Assembly: GCA_012845835.1 (NCBI GenBank)
Contig: JABAKD010000018.1
Coordinates: 4,981,279-5,045,278, forward strand
Source of the DNA: Undaria pinnatifida
Lineage: Eukaryota > Sar > Phaeophyceae > Laminariales > Alariaceae
Length of the DNA: 64,000 bases
Direction: 5' to 3'
Shown here: in pieces, positions 11,184 to 22,086 of the stretch
How the letters are laid out: every line of letters begins with the position of its first letter
Numbering within the stretch: the first letter of the stretch is position 1
The notes under the pieces: generated by a model
What the model was told of the DNA's origin: nothing
Database searches by the model: none
The model's input: the letters and a program-made list of their open reading frames with translations, nothing else
Position numbers and translations under genes: made by a program

Positions 11184-11580
11184 AATGCCTGAACCGCAAC
11201 AACGTGCCTATGCATTCAAGGATTTTGCGTTGCAAAAGGCCTGAGGCGTGTCTGAACCCTTTTCAGCGCCCCAAGCGACATCCTGCACGATTTTGGAGAC
11301 TTTTCGTTTTGAGGGGTAGAACGCGCCTGAAAATGTGCTTGGGGGTTCCGGGCGAACGGCGTTGTTTTCGAGTGCCTGAGAGGGCTTTTGCGCATGTCTG
11401 CTCGTGTCTGGTGAAAGCTAGGCAAGATGAAGGCAAAAACTGCAGTTCAGGCGCACGTGATTGGGAAGTAGCGCTTCGGGTGTTATTTTCAGGTCAAAAG
11501 TGTAGTCTACACTGACAGCGTTTCTTGGGTGTGACGGAGACCATTTTCGAAACAATCACCGTGCCGGACGCCTGAGGTAC
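11184..11580. repeat. unclassified repeat, partly repeated at 12.05-12.2 kb
   Basis: Shares ttgggggttccgggcgaacg-like sequence, ggcttttgcgc, tgtctgctcgtg and agttcaggc with 12,068-12,190 at low identity. The recurring gcctgaac / gttcaggc strings look like remnants of inverted ends. No coding region recognised. Confidence 0.4.
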
Positions 11581-11626
11581 CTTTAAGTACCTGGATTTAT
11601 TAACCTACTAGGAGCTAGCATTGAAT

Positions 11627-11936
11627 ACGTCGCCCCGGTGGCGTATCAGGTTATCCTCGACCCTGGTATAGGTCGGTTTCGTGAGTTCGAGCCCCGCCGA
11701 GTGCATACTCGTAAAAATTCGTTGGGACTTTTTCTTGTGCACAAATTGACTTGCGGAAAGCGCGAGAGCGTGAGTTAGCAACACTCGATGAAAAATCGAC
11801 GAGCAGTGGGAGTGCTGAACCCTACGCGCAAAAAAAATTGAAGGCAAGAACCGGGGGGGAGAAGGGACGACACCTGTGACCACGGCTTGTCCAGAAGCTG
11901 GAAAGTGAAAGTGTGCGAAAAAAAAAAAAAAAAAAA
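11627..11936 (+). mobile_element. tRNA-like SINE with poly(A) tail
   Basis: The head gccccggtggcgtatcaggt resembles a tRNA D-arm (box A-like), and tgagttcgagccccgccgag about 50 bp later resembles a box B/T-arm. A body follows (gcgcgagagcgtgagttagc; gggagtgctgaaccc; acacctgtgaccacggcttg), ending in about 18 A residues. Related bodies occur at 48,530-48,720 and, inverted, at 49,740-50,000. It sits inside the first intron of the pseudogene. The tRNA derivation is an inference from the two box-like strings. Confidence 0.6.
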
Positions 11937-12800
11937 CGTCGGCCGTTCGCCCGAGATGGGTGGTTGTTTTTTCATGACGAGTCGTAGTTAGACATACTAG
12001 TTTCGGCAAGGCCTGTAGCATGCGACTACAGCAGATACACTCCGTGTTCTACACCCCCTGTCCCTGATGTTGGGAGTTCCGGACAACGGCGGCGTCGTCG
12101 ACTGCCTTACAAGGCTTTTGCGCGTGCCCGCCCGTGGCTGACGAAGTAATTCAAAAGCAGGCACGGGGAGAATAGTTCAGGCACGCCTGTTCCAGAAAAC
12201 GTGGCCCAGGCACTAGTCTAGGCAATGCTCTTGTAAATGCGCCTAGAGATATTTTGTGCCGACGGCAAGCTTCACGTGTCCTCCTCTTGGCCAACGCTCC
12301 AAGGGACTACTTGTAAATACCACAGGCGCAGAGCAGTACAGCCGACACAACTCAGACGCCAGACATTCCAGACGCACGCCTAACGTATGACTTAACTTCG
12401 ACAGCCCGCCATGACCTCGGGATTGCCCAGGCCCGCCACGTGCCCGACGGGTAGCAGAGATCCGACAGCTCCCGTCTTCTCAGTATTAGTAGATTTTGTA
12501 CGTATTTGACGGTACAGGCCTCCCACGTGCCCAGCGAATATCTTGCCCGGATAGATGCGAACACTCGCCATCTCCTCGTTAAAAGATTTCGCGTAAACCT
12601 AACATCTTCTCGCTCCAAGGTGAAAGATACAGCATGGTCCTGAAATTAACACTATGGATTCATTGTTTTCGATCAACCCCACGCCACGGCATTGCCTGTA
12701 TATAATATGCTGTCTCCCGTGGATATGGAAACTGCATAACAATGTCTCCATTGGTTTTCTACCATCGAAAATAAACTCTGTCGATGTTTGCCTCCCTCAG

Positions 12801-13004
12801 TGCTTGGGCTAAGGACCAGGTAGTATAGAGTACGAAGACACGGCCTTCTACCTCGAGGGGGACTCGTTCGATCTCTGCGGAGGACACTCTACAGGACAGG
12901 GCACCTTCCACTACCACAGCGCGGCGGGTTGTCTCCAGGGTTAGGCAGCGCTAGCGGCGGGGACCAGCGCCAGCGAGCAATCTGCGCTGCTCGGATGGGC
13001 TTAT
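12801..13004 (+). pseudogene. pseudo-exon, YHYH core
   Basis: Follows an acceptor-like ccctcag and ends at a donor gtgagc. The translation includes EDTAFYLEGDSFDLCGGHST and GTFHYHSAAGCLQ, the counterpart of GTYHYHNTAGCLQ in the partner. Two extra bases near 12,823 shift the frame. A TAG at 12,942-12,944 replaces a CAG of the partner. The rest (ALAAGTSASEQSALLGWAY) is still readable. Confidence 0.85.
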
Positions 13005-13355
13005 GTGAGCGGTTCTTTCTATGGAATTGCAACCCCCTGTCGTTCTACGATAGCCCCCCCAATTTTTCTTAAATGAGATCGCCGGTTTGGAAACCAGCTC
13101 CCGGCCGTAACGCCTGAATTACGGTGCCCCTTGCCACCCCGACGCCATCGTTCGATCGCCCTTTGCAAACAATAAAGTACATGGAGATATTTGTTTCCTA
13201 GCATATTTGCTCGTGTCGAGTAAACATGAAACGTCTGTTAAAGAAATCGCCGGTTTTGGGGCGGGGGCTATCGTAGAATCAGTCCCCCCGGAAATAGGCT
13301 AGACCTGTCCAATAGTGTTTCTTCTTTGCAGTTTCCAGTGTGCGTTCTTTTACAG

Positions 13356-13421
13356 AAACAAGCGGCGGTTGTCGCGAGGGCAAGCACCAGCGAGAGCTCT
13401 GCGCTGCTAGGATGCACTTAC
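13356..13421 (+). pseudogene. duplicated half-exon of the YHYH core
   Basis: 22 codons, KQAAVVARASTSESSALLGC followed by TY, repeating the second half of the preceding exon. It has its own acceptor (cttttacag). The donor position reads ataaac where the parent has gtgagc, so it could no longer be spliced out on that side. The partner locus has the same extra half-exon at 35,630-35,562. Confidence 0.75.
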
Positions 13422-13821
13422 ATAAACGATTCTTGGCCCATTAGAGAAATATGTGATACCACAGAAGGATGGAGAAAGGGCAACTTTGACGTGAAAAGTA
13501 GGTCGAAATTAAGCCGGACGTATGAGCATGTAATTTAGAAAAAATATAACAAAAAGGGTTCCTTGTTTGCAGTTTCCTCGGACAAGGATCTTACTTCTTC
13601 AGTTGTTTAGGAGAGGGTCGATTGTTCCAAAGGCGGGCCACCTTGCGACGGCCTCCCTACCTAATGCCCCCCCGCACAGTCGAGTATCCCGTGCAAAATC
13701 TCAACGCTCGGTCCCATACTCTACCCATTAACGATTTCCTCACGCGTTTACGACCATGTAACATTTTCCCGCTTCCGTGCGTTCGTCACGACTTTTCAAC
13801 CATACCGTGAACCGTCTGCAG

Positions 13822-13872
13822 GAAAGATTTCCGATCTACGGACATCTAGCTCCGGACGGCGTAGAAACGAAG
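13822..13872 (+). pseudogene. pseudo-exon, FPIYG block
   Basis: 17 codons between acceptor gtctgcag and donor gtgaga: ERFPIYGHLAPDGVETK. The partner has DGFPIYGQRGPDGVEMK. FPIYG after LLGWA is a hallmark block of the YHYH family. This small exon still has an open frame and good splice signals. Confidence 0.8.
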
Positions 13873-14020
13873 GTGAGAAAATAACGCCCGATACTTCAAA
13901 GTAATCCAGGCACAGTCGTTCTATTTAGCTGAGATTGTCTATCTCTGTGGCCTTGGCGCAAACGCAGCGAGTGGACGGCAGCGTAATGTAGCTCCCTTCG
14001 AGAGCGTTTGCAAGACGAGC

Positions 14021-14050
14021 GGGCGGGGGGGGGGGGGGGGGGGGGGGGGG
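14021..14050. repeat. poly(G) tract
   Basis: About 26 consecutive G residues near 14,025-14,050. It could form a G-quadruplex or simply be a homopolymer expansion. Confidence 0.8.
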
Positions 14051-14554
14051 CGTTTTGATTTATAGCCTAGTACTAAAACCATAGATACTCTCATCTATAC
14101 AACGACGGGACGGAGCACGTAAGGGTTTGCACCGACCATGCAGACATCGCGTGCATCAAGCGCGAAGCGCCGTGAGGTGTTCGGCGAGTGGCATGGAGGG
14201 TGAGCTTTGCTGAAAACGGAGGGAGGGAGGGGTAAGGATAGATCACCGAGCCATTTACTGCACCCGTGTTTTTCCTGGACAAGATGCTTGGGACTTGTGT
14301 TCGACATAATATACCAGGTATAGAACACTGGTGCACCTTAATCGACAGCGCGTTCCGCTGCCCACCCTTTTGGGCCCTATACACGGCACCGCATAGCCCA
14401 CCGACTGCGATGTTCGAAATCCTAAGATTGTAGCATTCACGAGTATGACCATGCAACGTATGTATGGCGTAGACCGTTGCTTGGCAGTTCGGCACATCTC
14501 CTATCCCGGTGCAGCACAGGCTTCTTCGTGTCCCCGATGCTGCAATTGTCATAC

Positions 14555-14715
14555 ACTGTCAGCACGTCTTCCCTTTCAAGCCCCAAACGTGTTGGTTGGT
14601 TGACAGACGACTCCATGAAGGTAGACATCGGCTCCTTCCGAGAACAACCGGTGCTAGTCCCCGTGGAGGCCCAACACGCCGTCCAGTACTACCCGTACCC
14701 GACGCTTCTTGGCTC
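14555..14715 (+). other. segment conserved between the two gene copies
   Basis: The stretch cacgtcttccctttcaagcc through gactccatgaa aligns with minus-strand sequence near 34,640-34,580, and tacccgtacccgacgcttct aligns further on. Its place between the FPIYG exon and the CLDVCSGYE exon is the same in both loci. Frames are open on both strands in part, but none agrees convincingly between the two, so I do not call it an exon. Confidence 0.5.
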
Positions 14716-15223
14716 TAGTAACATGATGATGTTCAGGAAGAATCGAAGTTAAAGCTACCCTCCATATTGATCGGATGACATACCCTGTATGTAATAGCAA
14801 TGATCTTATATCAATGCTTGTTGTTTCCTGCGTCGTGAGCTCCGCTCTCTTCGCCAGTGTGCTACATGTTGTATGCGCGCAGGCACGTGGAGAGCAAGGA
14901 GGTGGTGAGATATTTGTCAAATGCAATAAACTGATTCGCATTGATGTGTCGAACTCGCGTCCGCTTGGAGCTATATTTTTGACAAGGAAGGTGGGAAGTC
15001 CTTACCTGTATTCACCGCACGGTCCCAGCGCGCCAACGGTTCACGCTCATAGTATTTTGATCAAGGAACAAATCAGTCTGCATCGCCTGCGTTTCCTTTC
15101 TCCCATCAAGCCGTTCAGACGCATTACCTGGTAATCAGGGCTCAAGTCGATCTACATCGATCGCTTATTCTTTCTTTCTTCCCGTGTTTCGCACTCCCTG
15201 GCCGGCTGTGATATGCGCGGCAG

Positions 15224-15328
15224 ATGTGCGACTTGGACAGTGCAGACTCCACTGCCTGCTTGGATGTTTGCTCCGGGTACGAGGCACTCATTCCCGACAT
15301 CGGCGACTTCGCCTACCGCTACAATACG
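15224..15328 (+). pseudogene. pseudo-exon, CLDVCSGYE block
   Basis: 35 codons between acceptor gcgcggcag and donor gtggga: MCDLDSADSTACLDVCSGYE followed by ALIPDIGDFAYRYNT. The partner exon at 34,297-34,193 has the same length and phase, with about 13 base differences in 105 by my count. The pattern C-D-V-C-x-G-Y-E-x-L-P-x-V-D-D-F-x-Y-R-Y-Y matches the C-terminal half of YHYH-type proteins. Confidence 0.8.
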
Positions 15329-15339
15329 GTGGGAAGCAA

Positions 15340-16728
15340 TACCACTGTAAACATTCTTGTCATCCGACAGTGTGCAGCATGAGCTGCAATATCGATGACT
15401 CATAAAAAATTCTAGAAAGAAAGAAACCAAGTGCAGTCTGAAACGTATGTATGTCCTATGGGTAGAGAGTCGATAAATGTATATTGAATATGCTTCTATA
15501 GAAGTGTGGTTTCGTAACTGGTTATGCGTCCTCTGTAGCCGCTGGCCGCCGGGCAGAGGTAGGTCAAGGGAATCGCGCGTCTAGCTATTCTAACTCTCTG
15601 TACGGTTTAGTTTTTTTAGTCGCCGTTTCTGAGACGGCCATCATTTTTCATCGCGGTTGGCCACTGGAGCGTCTTAACCGGAGTTGTTTTACATGGTTTT
15701 GGTTTCCAGAGAGATTTTACTAGGGCTAATAGTTCCCGGCTCAAAAAGGCCACAGCCACGCGCACGCGTCGGTCACTTTAAACGTGCCATCCGACGCTGC
15801 CTAGAAAGTCTCGTGGTTCTCCTGGGTGAGCTCGGCGAGAAATCCTAGTCTGCATCTGCAAAGTTCCCCCTCCTTCGCTTTAATCCTGAAGTCTGTATTG
15901 TCAAGCACAGAGGTGTAGCTCATTTGATGAAATTCTAATTTCTCCCTTCTCAAGGCAACATTATGGGCTCTCTATTATATACAACGTACCATCTACGTAT
16001 ATGATATCGATTCAAGTCATCAGGCCGTGTTATAGACTGCAAGAGAACGAGTATAAACGCGAGAAAAAGTGCGCTGCAACAGGAGAACACTAGTCTACAT
16101 TCATAGAGTACTCTCCTCACGTGGGTCAGAGAAACGGCTGGCCCTAGCCACACCGAGCCTTCGCAGTTCAGCACTCGCCAATACGCCCAGTCGAGTGTGA
16201 TATAGTTTACTGTTTTACTCGACCAATATCCTCTTTGTTTGGCTTGGATTCGCAACAAACAGACAGCAGGAGCAGCAACAGCTGACAACAGCGGCAGCAA
16301 CAGCACAAGCAGACCCGCGTCGACTCATACCATACCACGACTCTTCCCAACAGACCCCACATATTTACATATATATTCGACGATATACACTGCACATTGC
16401 CGTACAACCCACTACCCATTGCTGTAAAGCAGAACTGTCTCAACAGTATGCTCGTGTAATATGCCGTACGCAGTGCATACGAAGCGCACGCAAGCGCGCA
16501 CTAAAACAGGATATAAGTAGGAAAACAATATAGTTCAGATCACAAGCGCGCGAGAGCACCTGAAAATCGCTGCCCGGAACCCGTCACTGGCCGTGAGAGG
16601 GGGAGGATACCCGTATAGTGTACAGGTATACCGAAGAACAAATAACGGCACGAAATGTAATGTAAATGTACATTATAGCATTTGTTGAGCCTCAGCCATC
16701 CATCGAGTACACAAGAACACCAACGACC
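15340..16728. other. no gene recognised
   Basis: A CAG/GCA-rich patch lies at 16,257-16,310. Otherwise only short unsupported frames are present. Part of this is intron of the pseudogene. Confidence 0.4.
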
Positions 16729-16990
16729 GAGGCTACGGTAGGGGGGGTACCCCCATTTTCACTGGTGTGTTTGAGCCACTCGCACGAGTGGCTCTGTACC
16801 CCACAGATGAAGATGGTTTACGCACTTGTTTCGGCGCAGCTTAGATCACCTTTGCATTGCGAATTAATTTCGCCAATGTATAACGTGAAGAATAAGCAAA
16901 TTCACATAGGAACAAAGGGGTTACTCGCGCGAGTGACCCCTGGCCACTGAAATAAAAGGCCCAAAAGGGGACCCCCCTACCGTAGCCTGG
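16729..16990. mobile_element. MITE-3 copy with two internal hairpins
   Basis: Left end gaggctacggtagggggggt and right end acccccctaccgtagcctgg are inverted repeats of about 22 bp. Inside lie two near-perfect hairpins, gagccactcgcacgagtggc at 16,773 and ggttactcgcgcgagtgacc near 16,918. Non-coding, about 260 bp. A diverged second copy is at 21,757-22,040. Confidence 0.8.
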
Positions 16991-16999
16991 GTCCAACGA

Positions 17000-17855
17000 T
17001 AGCAGCATAGACACCGCCGAAGGGAAAAAACAGAGCGGGGATTTAGATCGAGGCTGGGGCTATCCCAGTCGATTATATCTCTTAGGTTTACCTAGAGCGT
17101 CTATAAGCAAAAGCGTCGGACCGCCTGTCATAAACTAACTGCTCGGATATATACACCGAGATCTTTTTTTGTTACGACAAGCAGTTTTTGGGATGTTGTA
17201 GTACACGACTACGGAGAAGGCAATTTTTTGACAACATGATGTAATCATATGTGCCGGTATCTACGTTGGTGCGGTGTGTCGGACTCCGACATTTCAACAT
17301 CGCTCTTTCAAACCCAGCCATCCTCAACTTTGGTGTTTAGGAGATCCTATTCGTTGCGGACGTTTTTCGTCGCTGGCACCTTTTAATGAGTGTGTGATGC
17401 ACGGTATATGTACTACTACTACAATAACATGCCACATCCGTTCGTCGGTGACAGGGTCGTTTTTTATAATTGTTGTCGTATTTGGTCCCAAAGATAGATG
17501 TTTCTCGTTTCTAAACCTGTTCTTGTTGACGGGCCACTGCTTTGTTGCGGCCGTGCTTCTGCGGTGGTTATGCTTCTGATGGGAACTGTGACCACACTTT
17601 TGCTGTTGGGGTCGGATGCCAATTGTGTCTCTTCCGTAGCTTCGACTGGGGGAGGGGCGGTTTTTTGCTTCTGCTGTACAGCAAACGCCCTCGTTAACTC
17701 AAACCATTTACCAGGTATAAGGCTGTCACTACCTATCCGAGCTGCGCACATGTGTCCGACTCTCAAGTGACCAGATGCCAGCTATTCTGTGTAAGTGATC
17801 ACATACATGCAGCCATCCAACATGTAAATACTAACGCCTAGGGAAATGCAGGCCG
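17000..17855. other. no gene recognised
   Basis: Intronic to the pseudogene on the collinear model. I see no element or exon that I can name. Confidence 0.4.
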
Positions 17856-17861
17856 ATGACA

Positions 17862-17995
17862 AATACTCTGCTGTTGTCACTACTGCTACCGCCACTGCTG
17901 CCGCAATCTCTGCTGCTACCACTGCTTCTGCTGCCGCTACTGCTGGTTCTGCTTCTGATGCCGCTTCTTCTGCCGCTGCTGCTAATTTGCCGCTG
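17862..17995 (+). repeat. CTG/GCT-rich low complexity before the discoidin exon
   Basis: A degenerate run of ctg, ctt and gct triplets gives a spurious poly-Leu frame. The partner locus has a purer CTG/CAG run at the same place, just upstream of the equivalent acceptor (30,841-30,900). Being followed by tctttcag, it is better read as intronic pyrimidine-rich sequence than as a signal peptide. Confidence 0.6.
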
Positions 17996-18030
17996 CCACC
18001 GTCGCTTATGTATTAAAAATACTCTTTCAG

Positions 18031-18327
18031 AGTGGTTTCGAGACCAGTAGCGAGTACGACGACGACAGCGGGTACCTCGAGGTCGGGACCAAGACTACTG
18101 TTGACGTCGCAGCCACCGCGTATCACGAGGACCCCGGCGAGGATTTCAGTGACACGGTGTGCTTTGCAGACGGTTGCCTGCCCGCATTGGCTCACGGCGG
18201 CGACAGCAGCGACTTAGAATCAGGCGGCGGCGCACACGAGATCACGTTCACCTCCGGCGAGGCCGTGGACCTTATGGGTGCGCAAGTGGCCTTTTTTAAG
18301 GGAGAGGAGCCCTTGTGCTGGCGTCAG
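18031..18327 (+). pseudogene. pseudo-exon, discoidin-like domain part 1
   Basis: Starts after acceptor actctttcag. It is open for 99 codons: YLEVGTKTTVDVAATAY, CFADGCLPALAHGGDSSDLE, EITFTSGEAVDLMGAQVAFF. The partner exon (30,820-30,518) has YVEVGTKTTVDAAATSY and VDLKNVQVAFYKGEERTRW. The partner's donor (aag|gtaacc) corresponds here to cag|gaaact, so the splice site is lost. This is the N-terminal part of an F5/8 C-like fold by pattern; the assignment is tentative. Confidence 0.75.
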
Positions 18328-18876
18328 GAAACTGGTAGGGGGTTAACTAACATCCATGTTGACGCGGTATATCTGTGAAATTGTGGCCCGTTGTGCCGTA
18401 GTATGATAAAGACGCATGGCGAGCGCTACTCCGGCCCTAGCACCCCAGATGCGCACTTACTTGCCGAGCTCCAGCACACGAGCTATCAGCTAATAAAGGC
18501 TTCTGATGAAGACGCCGTTTTCTACCTTCCAAACACAGGACGCTGGCAGTGCCGGACGGCCTATCTTTCCCCGATTATATCGCAGCACATTGATCATCTG
18601 TGTCAAAAATATGTCTTGCTCTAACGGGCGGTATGACCGCTGTTTCTGTGTAAAGAAAGCAGCTCGCACGGGCGTACATGCTACGTCCTTAGCCCTGCCC
18701 ATTGGGTTATTGGGTTCGGGTTAGAGTATAGGTTAGGGACATCTATACTATTGTATACCGCAGTGACCCTCGACCATTAGGTCAAATACGTGCAAAGGTG
18801 CCCTGCCGCTAGCACGGTGCACAGCCACCTAGACTAACACTATTGTCTGTTGCGGATGAACCATCGATTTATACAC

Positions 18877-19023
18877 ATCCGGATCAACGGCGACATAATC
18901 GGAACGTTCGAATCCTATATCGGATCCACGTTCAAATACTTCGATATCGAGAAGAGCGCGGTGGAATCTCTGACAATGGATTCTGTCGGTATCGCTACGG
19001 CCGAATGGATCAGCGTTGTTGAG
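18877..19023 (+). pseudogene. pseudo-exon, discoidin-like domain part 2
   Basis: 49 codons, open, with INGDIIGTFESYIGSTFKYF and SVGIATAEWISVVE, followed by donor-like gtgggt. The partner has INGDEIGTFESYIGSTFNSF. The partner's acceptor cacacag is here cacatcc, so the AG is gone. The intron length (549 bp) is almost the same as in the partner (547 bp). Confidence 0.8.
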
Positions 19024-19249
19024 GTGGGTAACACCTCAAAAGCAGAGGGGCGCAGAGTCCTCAGGCTGTAGGCCTCGCACTTGCTCTCACGAAAATTCGG
19101 GTGCGAGCACTCCCAAGCCTATCTGCACTTTGTCCGTTCCTCTTTGTACTTGGTTCGAGCAGGCGGAGCACACGTAACTGCCCTCTCCTCGAGCCCGACG
19201 GTGCCACCCTATGGGCCAAAATATGGAAAGTGCCTTTCTCGCTGTCATC

Positions 19250-19366
19250 ATTTTCATCCGGTAGCAGGTTTTTTGTTTCTCCAAAAATCAGTTTTCGGGA
19301 GAGGCCTTAAGCTCTCAAATTGAGGAATCTCAGAAAGCAAAGAGGTGCACCTCGATGGTAGCACGC
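19250..19366. mobile_element. MITE-1 copy, right part only
   Basis: Contains gagaggccttaagctctcaa and the terminal gcacctcgatggtagcacgc. The left end of the element is not found. Confidence 0.6.
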
Positions 19367-19610
19367 GTCCTTGACAGTTTGTACGCTGAGGAGTATAGTA
19401 TATGCATATGTAAATTAGTTACTTTTTGGCATGCTTCTCTTCGGCGCTTCTGCAAAACCGGGCATTTTCTCTCACACTTCCGGCTGCGAGTGAGAAATCG
19501 GGTCATCGGTACTTTACGACGAACGCGTGGATCCCGGCCGAGCTCCATGGCGCTGCTCTGAGCATTCGATGTCGCTCAGCTGGCTCCCTTTTTCGGGGGC
19601 TTCGTTCGGC

Positions 19611-19884
19611 ACGTGCTACGATAGAGGTGGCACTTAGTGTCTGAAATGGTTTCTGAACGACGGGACTTCTTAACCCAAAACCGCCGGGAAAATATATATT
19701 TTGTTTGCACGATGTCCTCGTTTTATACCTAGCCCATAGGTTTTTTCTGGTTTTTTCGTCCGGAGCTGTTGTATTTTCTCCAGAAACCATTTTTTTGGGA
19801 GAGGTCCAAAGCTCCTAAAACGAGGGACCCCAAAAGAACGAGGGACCCCAGAAAAAACGCGGTGCACATTTATCGTAGCAGGCG
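19611..19884. mobile_element. MITE-1 copy
   Basis: Left end acgtgctacgatagaggtgg and right end gcacatttatcgtagcaggc are inverted repeats. Internal landmarks ggtttctgaacgacgggact and gggagaggtccaaagctcct recur in all copies. About 270 bp, non-coding. A short ggggacccc-type duplication occurs near the right end. Confidence 0.8.
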
Positions 19885-20959
19885 TCGTTCCGCCTCGCTG
19901 AGCCGAGTTGGTGAATGGAAAACGCCACACTTCAATTTCAGTTTTCAATACCCCGCACCGCCCTTGCATTTTCCCCTCCGCTCCCCCGCCCGCTGCACAA
20001 CATCGGTCCAATTGTAATTCCCTTTCTGCTGTCTGCTACGACACAGCTATATACAGCCAGACGCAACAACAGCAGCAGCAGAAGCAGCAGCACATATGTC
20101 GCACATCAAACGTAGCTGCTGCACCTAGCCGTGTGACTTGCGTTGTACACCTCGCATTGCACACATTGCACACCCCGTTCCCGGCACAAAACGCCTCCAC
20201 TCCACCGTCTACCTGGGGCATTAGGACCTAGCTACTATTTCTCGAGTGATTGTGTCCCTTGCCCATGCTAGGTAGTCGCACCGGGCAAGACCCGCAGGGG
20301 GGGCGGGGCATACTGCCTCCTGGTTTGTTTCGCCGAGACAATGAAAACCCATATGTTTTGGTTTTTCCTCGCTCTGTTGTTGTGCTACCGCATCACACGT
20401 GATCCTTGCGGATCCGTATATATGGCAGTCACACGTCACAACAGCAGTCGTGTCGTGAACCTCCTCCTTTGCGGCAGTCACAGACGGTGCTCCTGCGTGT
20501 GTGTGCGCGTTGCTGTATGTCCCAGGTGGTGTGTGTGAGTGGAGAGTGTGTTGTCATATGCACACAATACGATCAAAAAGAGCCGTGGATCGTTGTTTCG
20601 AAGTAGCCTGAACCCCGCAGCCACCAGAAAAGACGCACACAGCAGAAGCACAGCAGCAAGCATTTCAACGGCAGTCGTGTTTGTTTGTGTTTCCCTTTGT
20701 GCCAGTGGTCGCGGTGTATGTGCATGCGATTGGTGCACAGCAAGAGGTCGAACCACGACTTTTTTTTCTCGTCCGATGCAACGATCAAATAAAATTCAAA
20801 GGGCTATGTGCCCGGCATACGAATTATACATCAACCTATCAGTAGCTTTTGTGTACAGATCATCGAAACGCCTGTGCTACACCTTTTCGACTGGCAACCC
20901 CCGGGGAAACCAAGCAATTCCCATCCCGAAGGAGAAACCTTTTACAGACCCGTGCTATC
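19885..20959. other. no gene recognised
   Basis: Short CAG patches at 20,063-20,092 and 20,640-20,660. The open frames do not resemble proteins I know. Confidence 0.4.
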
Positions 20960-21220
20960 ACAGATATTATAAAAATTATAATACACTCCAGCTGTGAGAT
21001 CAAATATTTTGTCGAAACTCATCTTTGCAAGCTGTGTGTGATACTCCGATCGCGCGTATTACGGGTTGTGTGTCCTCATTAAGGATATAGGTCGGCGACT
21101 CCCCTTGCAACTACAGTGTAGCTACCAGGGTCAACAGGGTGATGTTAGGCAGCCTGTGCGCGGAAACTATAAAGCCTGTTTCTGAGGGGGACAAAATCTG
21201 ACAGCTGTGGAAGGAATTGT
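20960..21220 (+). repeat. R1 dispersed repeat, head portion
   Basis: Carries ctcatctttgcaagctgtgt, gatcgcgcgtattacgggtt, ggtcggcgactccccttgca and agctgtggaaggaatt. It ends before the G-tract region of the longer copies. Confidence 0.85.
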
Positions 21221-21281
21221 AATAGCACTTTTGACAGGGCTGTGAGTCAGCATTTCGCAAATAATACCTAGTCGCCAGTCA

Positions 21282-21500
21282 GACCACCTCCTCTCCTCCT
21301 CCTCCTCCTCCTCCTCCTCCTCCTCCTCCTCCTCCTCCTTTCCTCCTCCTCCTCCTCCTCCTCCTCCTCCTCCTCCTCCTCCTCCTCCTCCTCCTCCTCC
21401 TCCTCCTCCTCCTCCTCCTCCTCCTCCTCCTCCTCGTCCTCGTCCTTCTCCTCCTCCTACCTCCTCGTCCTCTTCATTCTCCTCCTCCTCCTCCCCCGCC
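21282..21500. repeat. (CTC)n microsatellite
   Basis: About 210 bp of CTC/TCC triplets with rare interruptions. Poly-Gly and poly-Glu frames across it are artefacts. Confidence 0.95.
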
Positions 21501-21756
21501 AAGCAGTAGTAGTGGTAGTAGAGTCAGTTGTAGTTGTAGTTGTAGTTGTAGCGGCAGCTGTAGTAATATCACCGTTTCCCCATGGCGGAGCACCAAGCAC
21601 TACCGATAACACCTGCTGCTATCTATTTCATGCCATGTGCCTGGTACGTAAATACTGCCACTCAGTGGCTGGGGATGGAAATGTAAGGATCGTTTGTATT
21701 TTACACATGTAATCGAACGGCCTACAACATCATTCAAGGTTGTTAATTACCGGCGA

Positions 21757-22040
21757 CGAAATCTAAGGTGGCGGGGGGAGGGGGGGGGGGACCCTGTTTC
21801 ATTGCTCGATTTGAGCTACTCGCATGCGTGGCTCTGTACCTCACTGCCGGAAAGACTTTAGTTTATCAGCTCGGCGCAGCGAAGCTAACACTTCCACTGC
21901 GGATTTGTTATCGCAGCATTTAAAGAGCAAGAACGCTGAAACAAAAACGCAGAGGAACAAGGGTGTTACTCTCGCGAGTGACCCCCAGACACTGCGAAAA
22001 AGGCAACAAAAAAGCATAACTCCCCTACCGTATCTTTGGT
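21757..22040. mobile_element. MITE-3 copy, diverged
   Basis: Matches the 16.7 kb copy internally: gagctactcgcatgcgtggc (hairpin 1), tcagctcggcgcagcgaagc, and gttactctcgcgagtgaccc (hairpin 2). It ends in cccctaccgtatctttggtc. The left end is degraded into a G tract. Confidence 0.7.
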
Positions 22041-22086
22041 CCATACTACTACGTGTATTGTTAGTGTATTAACTAGTGCATTAGTG

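Larger units (their letters stand above)
10300..19023 (+). pseudogene. decayed YHYH / discoidin-like gene, inverted duplicate
   Basis: This plus-strand locus mirrors the minus-strand gene at 40.4-29.8 kb. Matching exons appear in the same order: 10,381-10,490; 12,801-13,004; 13,356-13,421; 13,822-13,872; 15,224-15,328; 18,031-18,327; 18,877-19,023. The family is secreted/extracellular by analogy with the partner's signal peptide. Defects are a 2-base insertion and a TAG stop in the YHYH exon, indels in the first matching exon, a lost donor after 18,327 and a lost acceptor before 18,877. A foldback element and a tRNA-like SINE sit in its first intron. I see no counterpart of the signal-peptide exon, the acidic exon or the Pro/Thr/Ser linker. 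Exon homology is clear from sequence; the domain names rest on motif recognition. Confidence 0.75.

Noticed and set aside
14091-14552. 153-residue minus-strand ORF near 14.3 kb
   Set aside because: No recognisable domain. It is antisense to a segment shared by the two gene copies, and the frame is not kept in the other copy.
17856-18050. ATG-initiated poly-Leu ORF as a membrane protein
   Set aside because: Same position as the intronic repeat of the partner gene. It overlaps the acceptor tctttcag and reads the following exon in the wrong frame.
18715-18735. Telomere-like repeat (gggttattgggttcgggtta)
   Set aside because: Only a few imperfect units, internal to the window, and no array.
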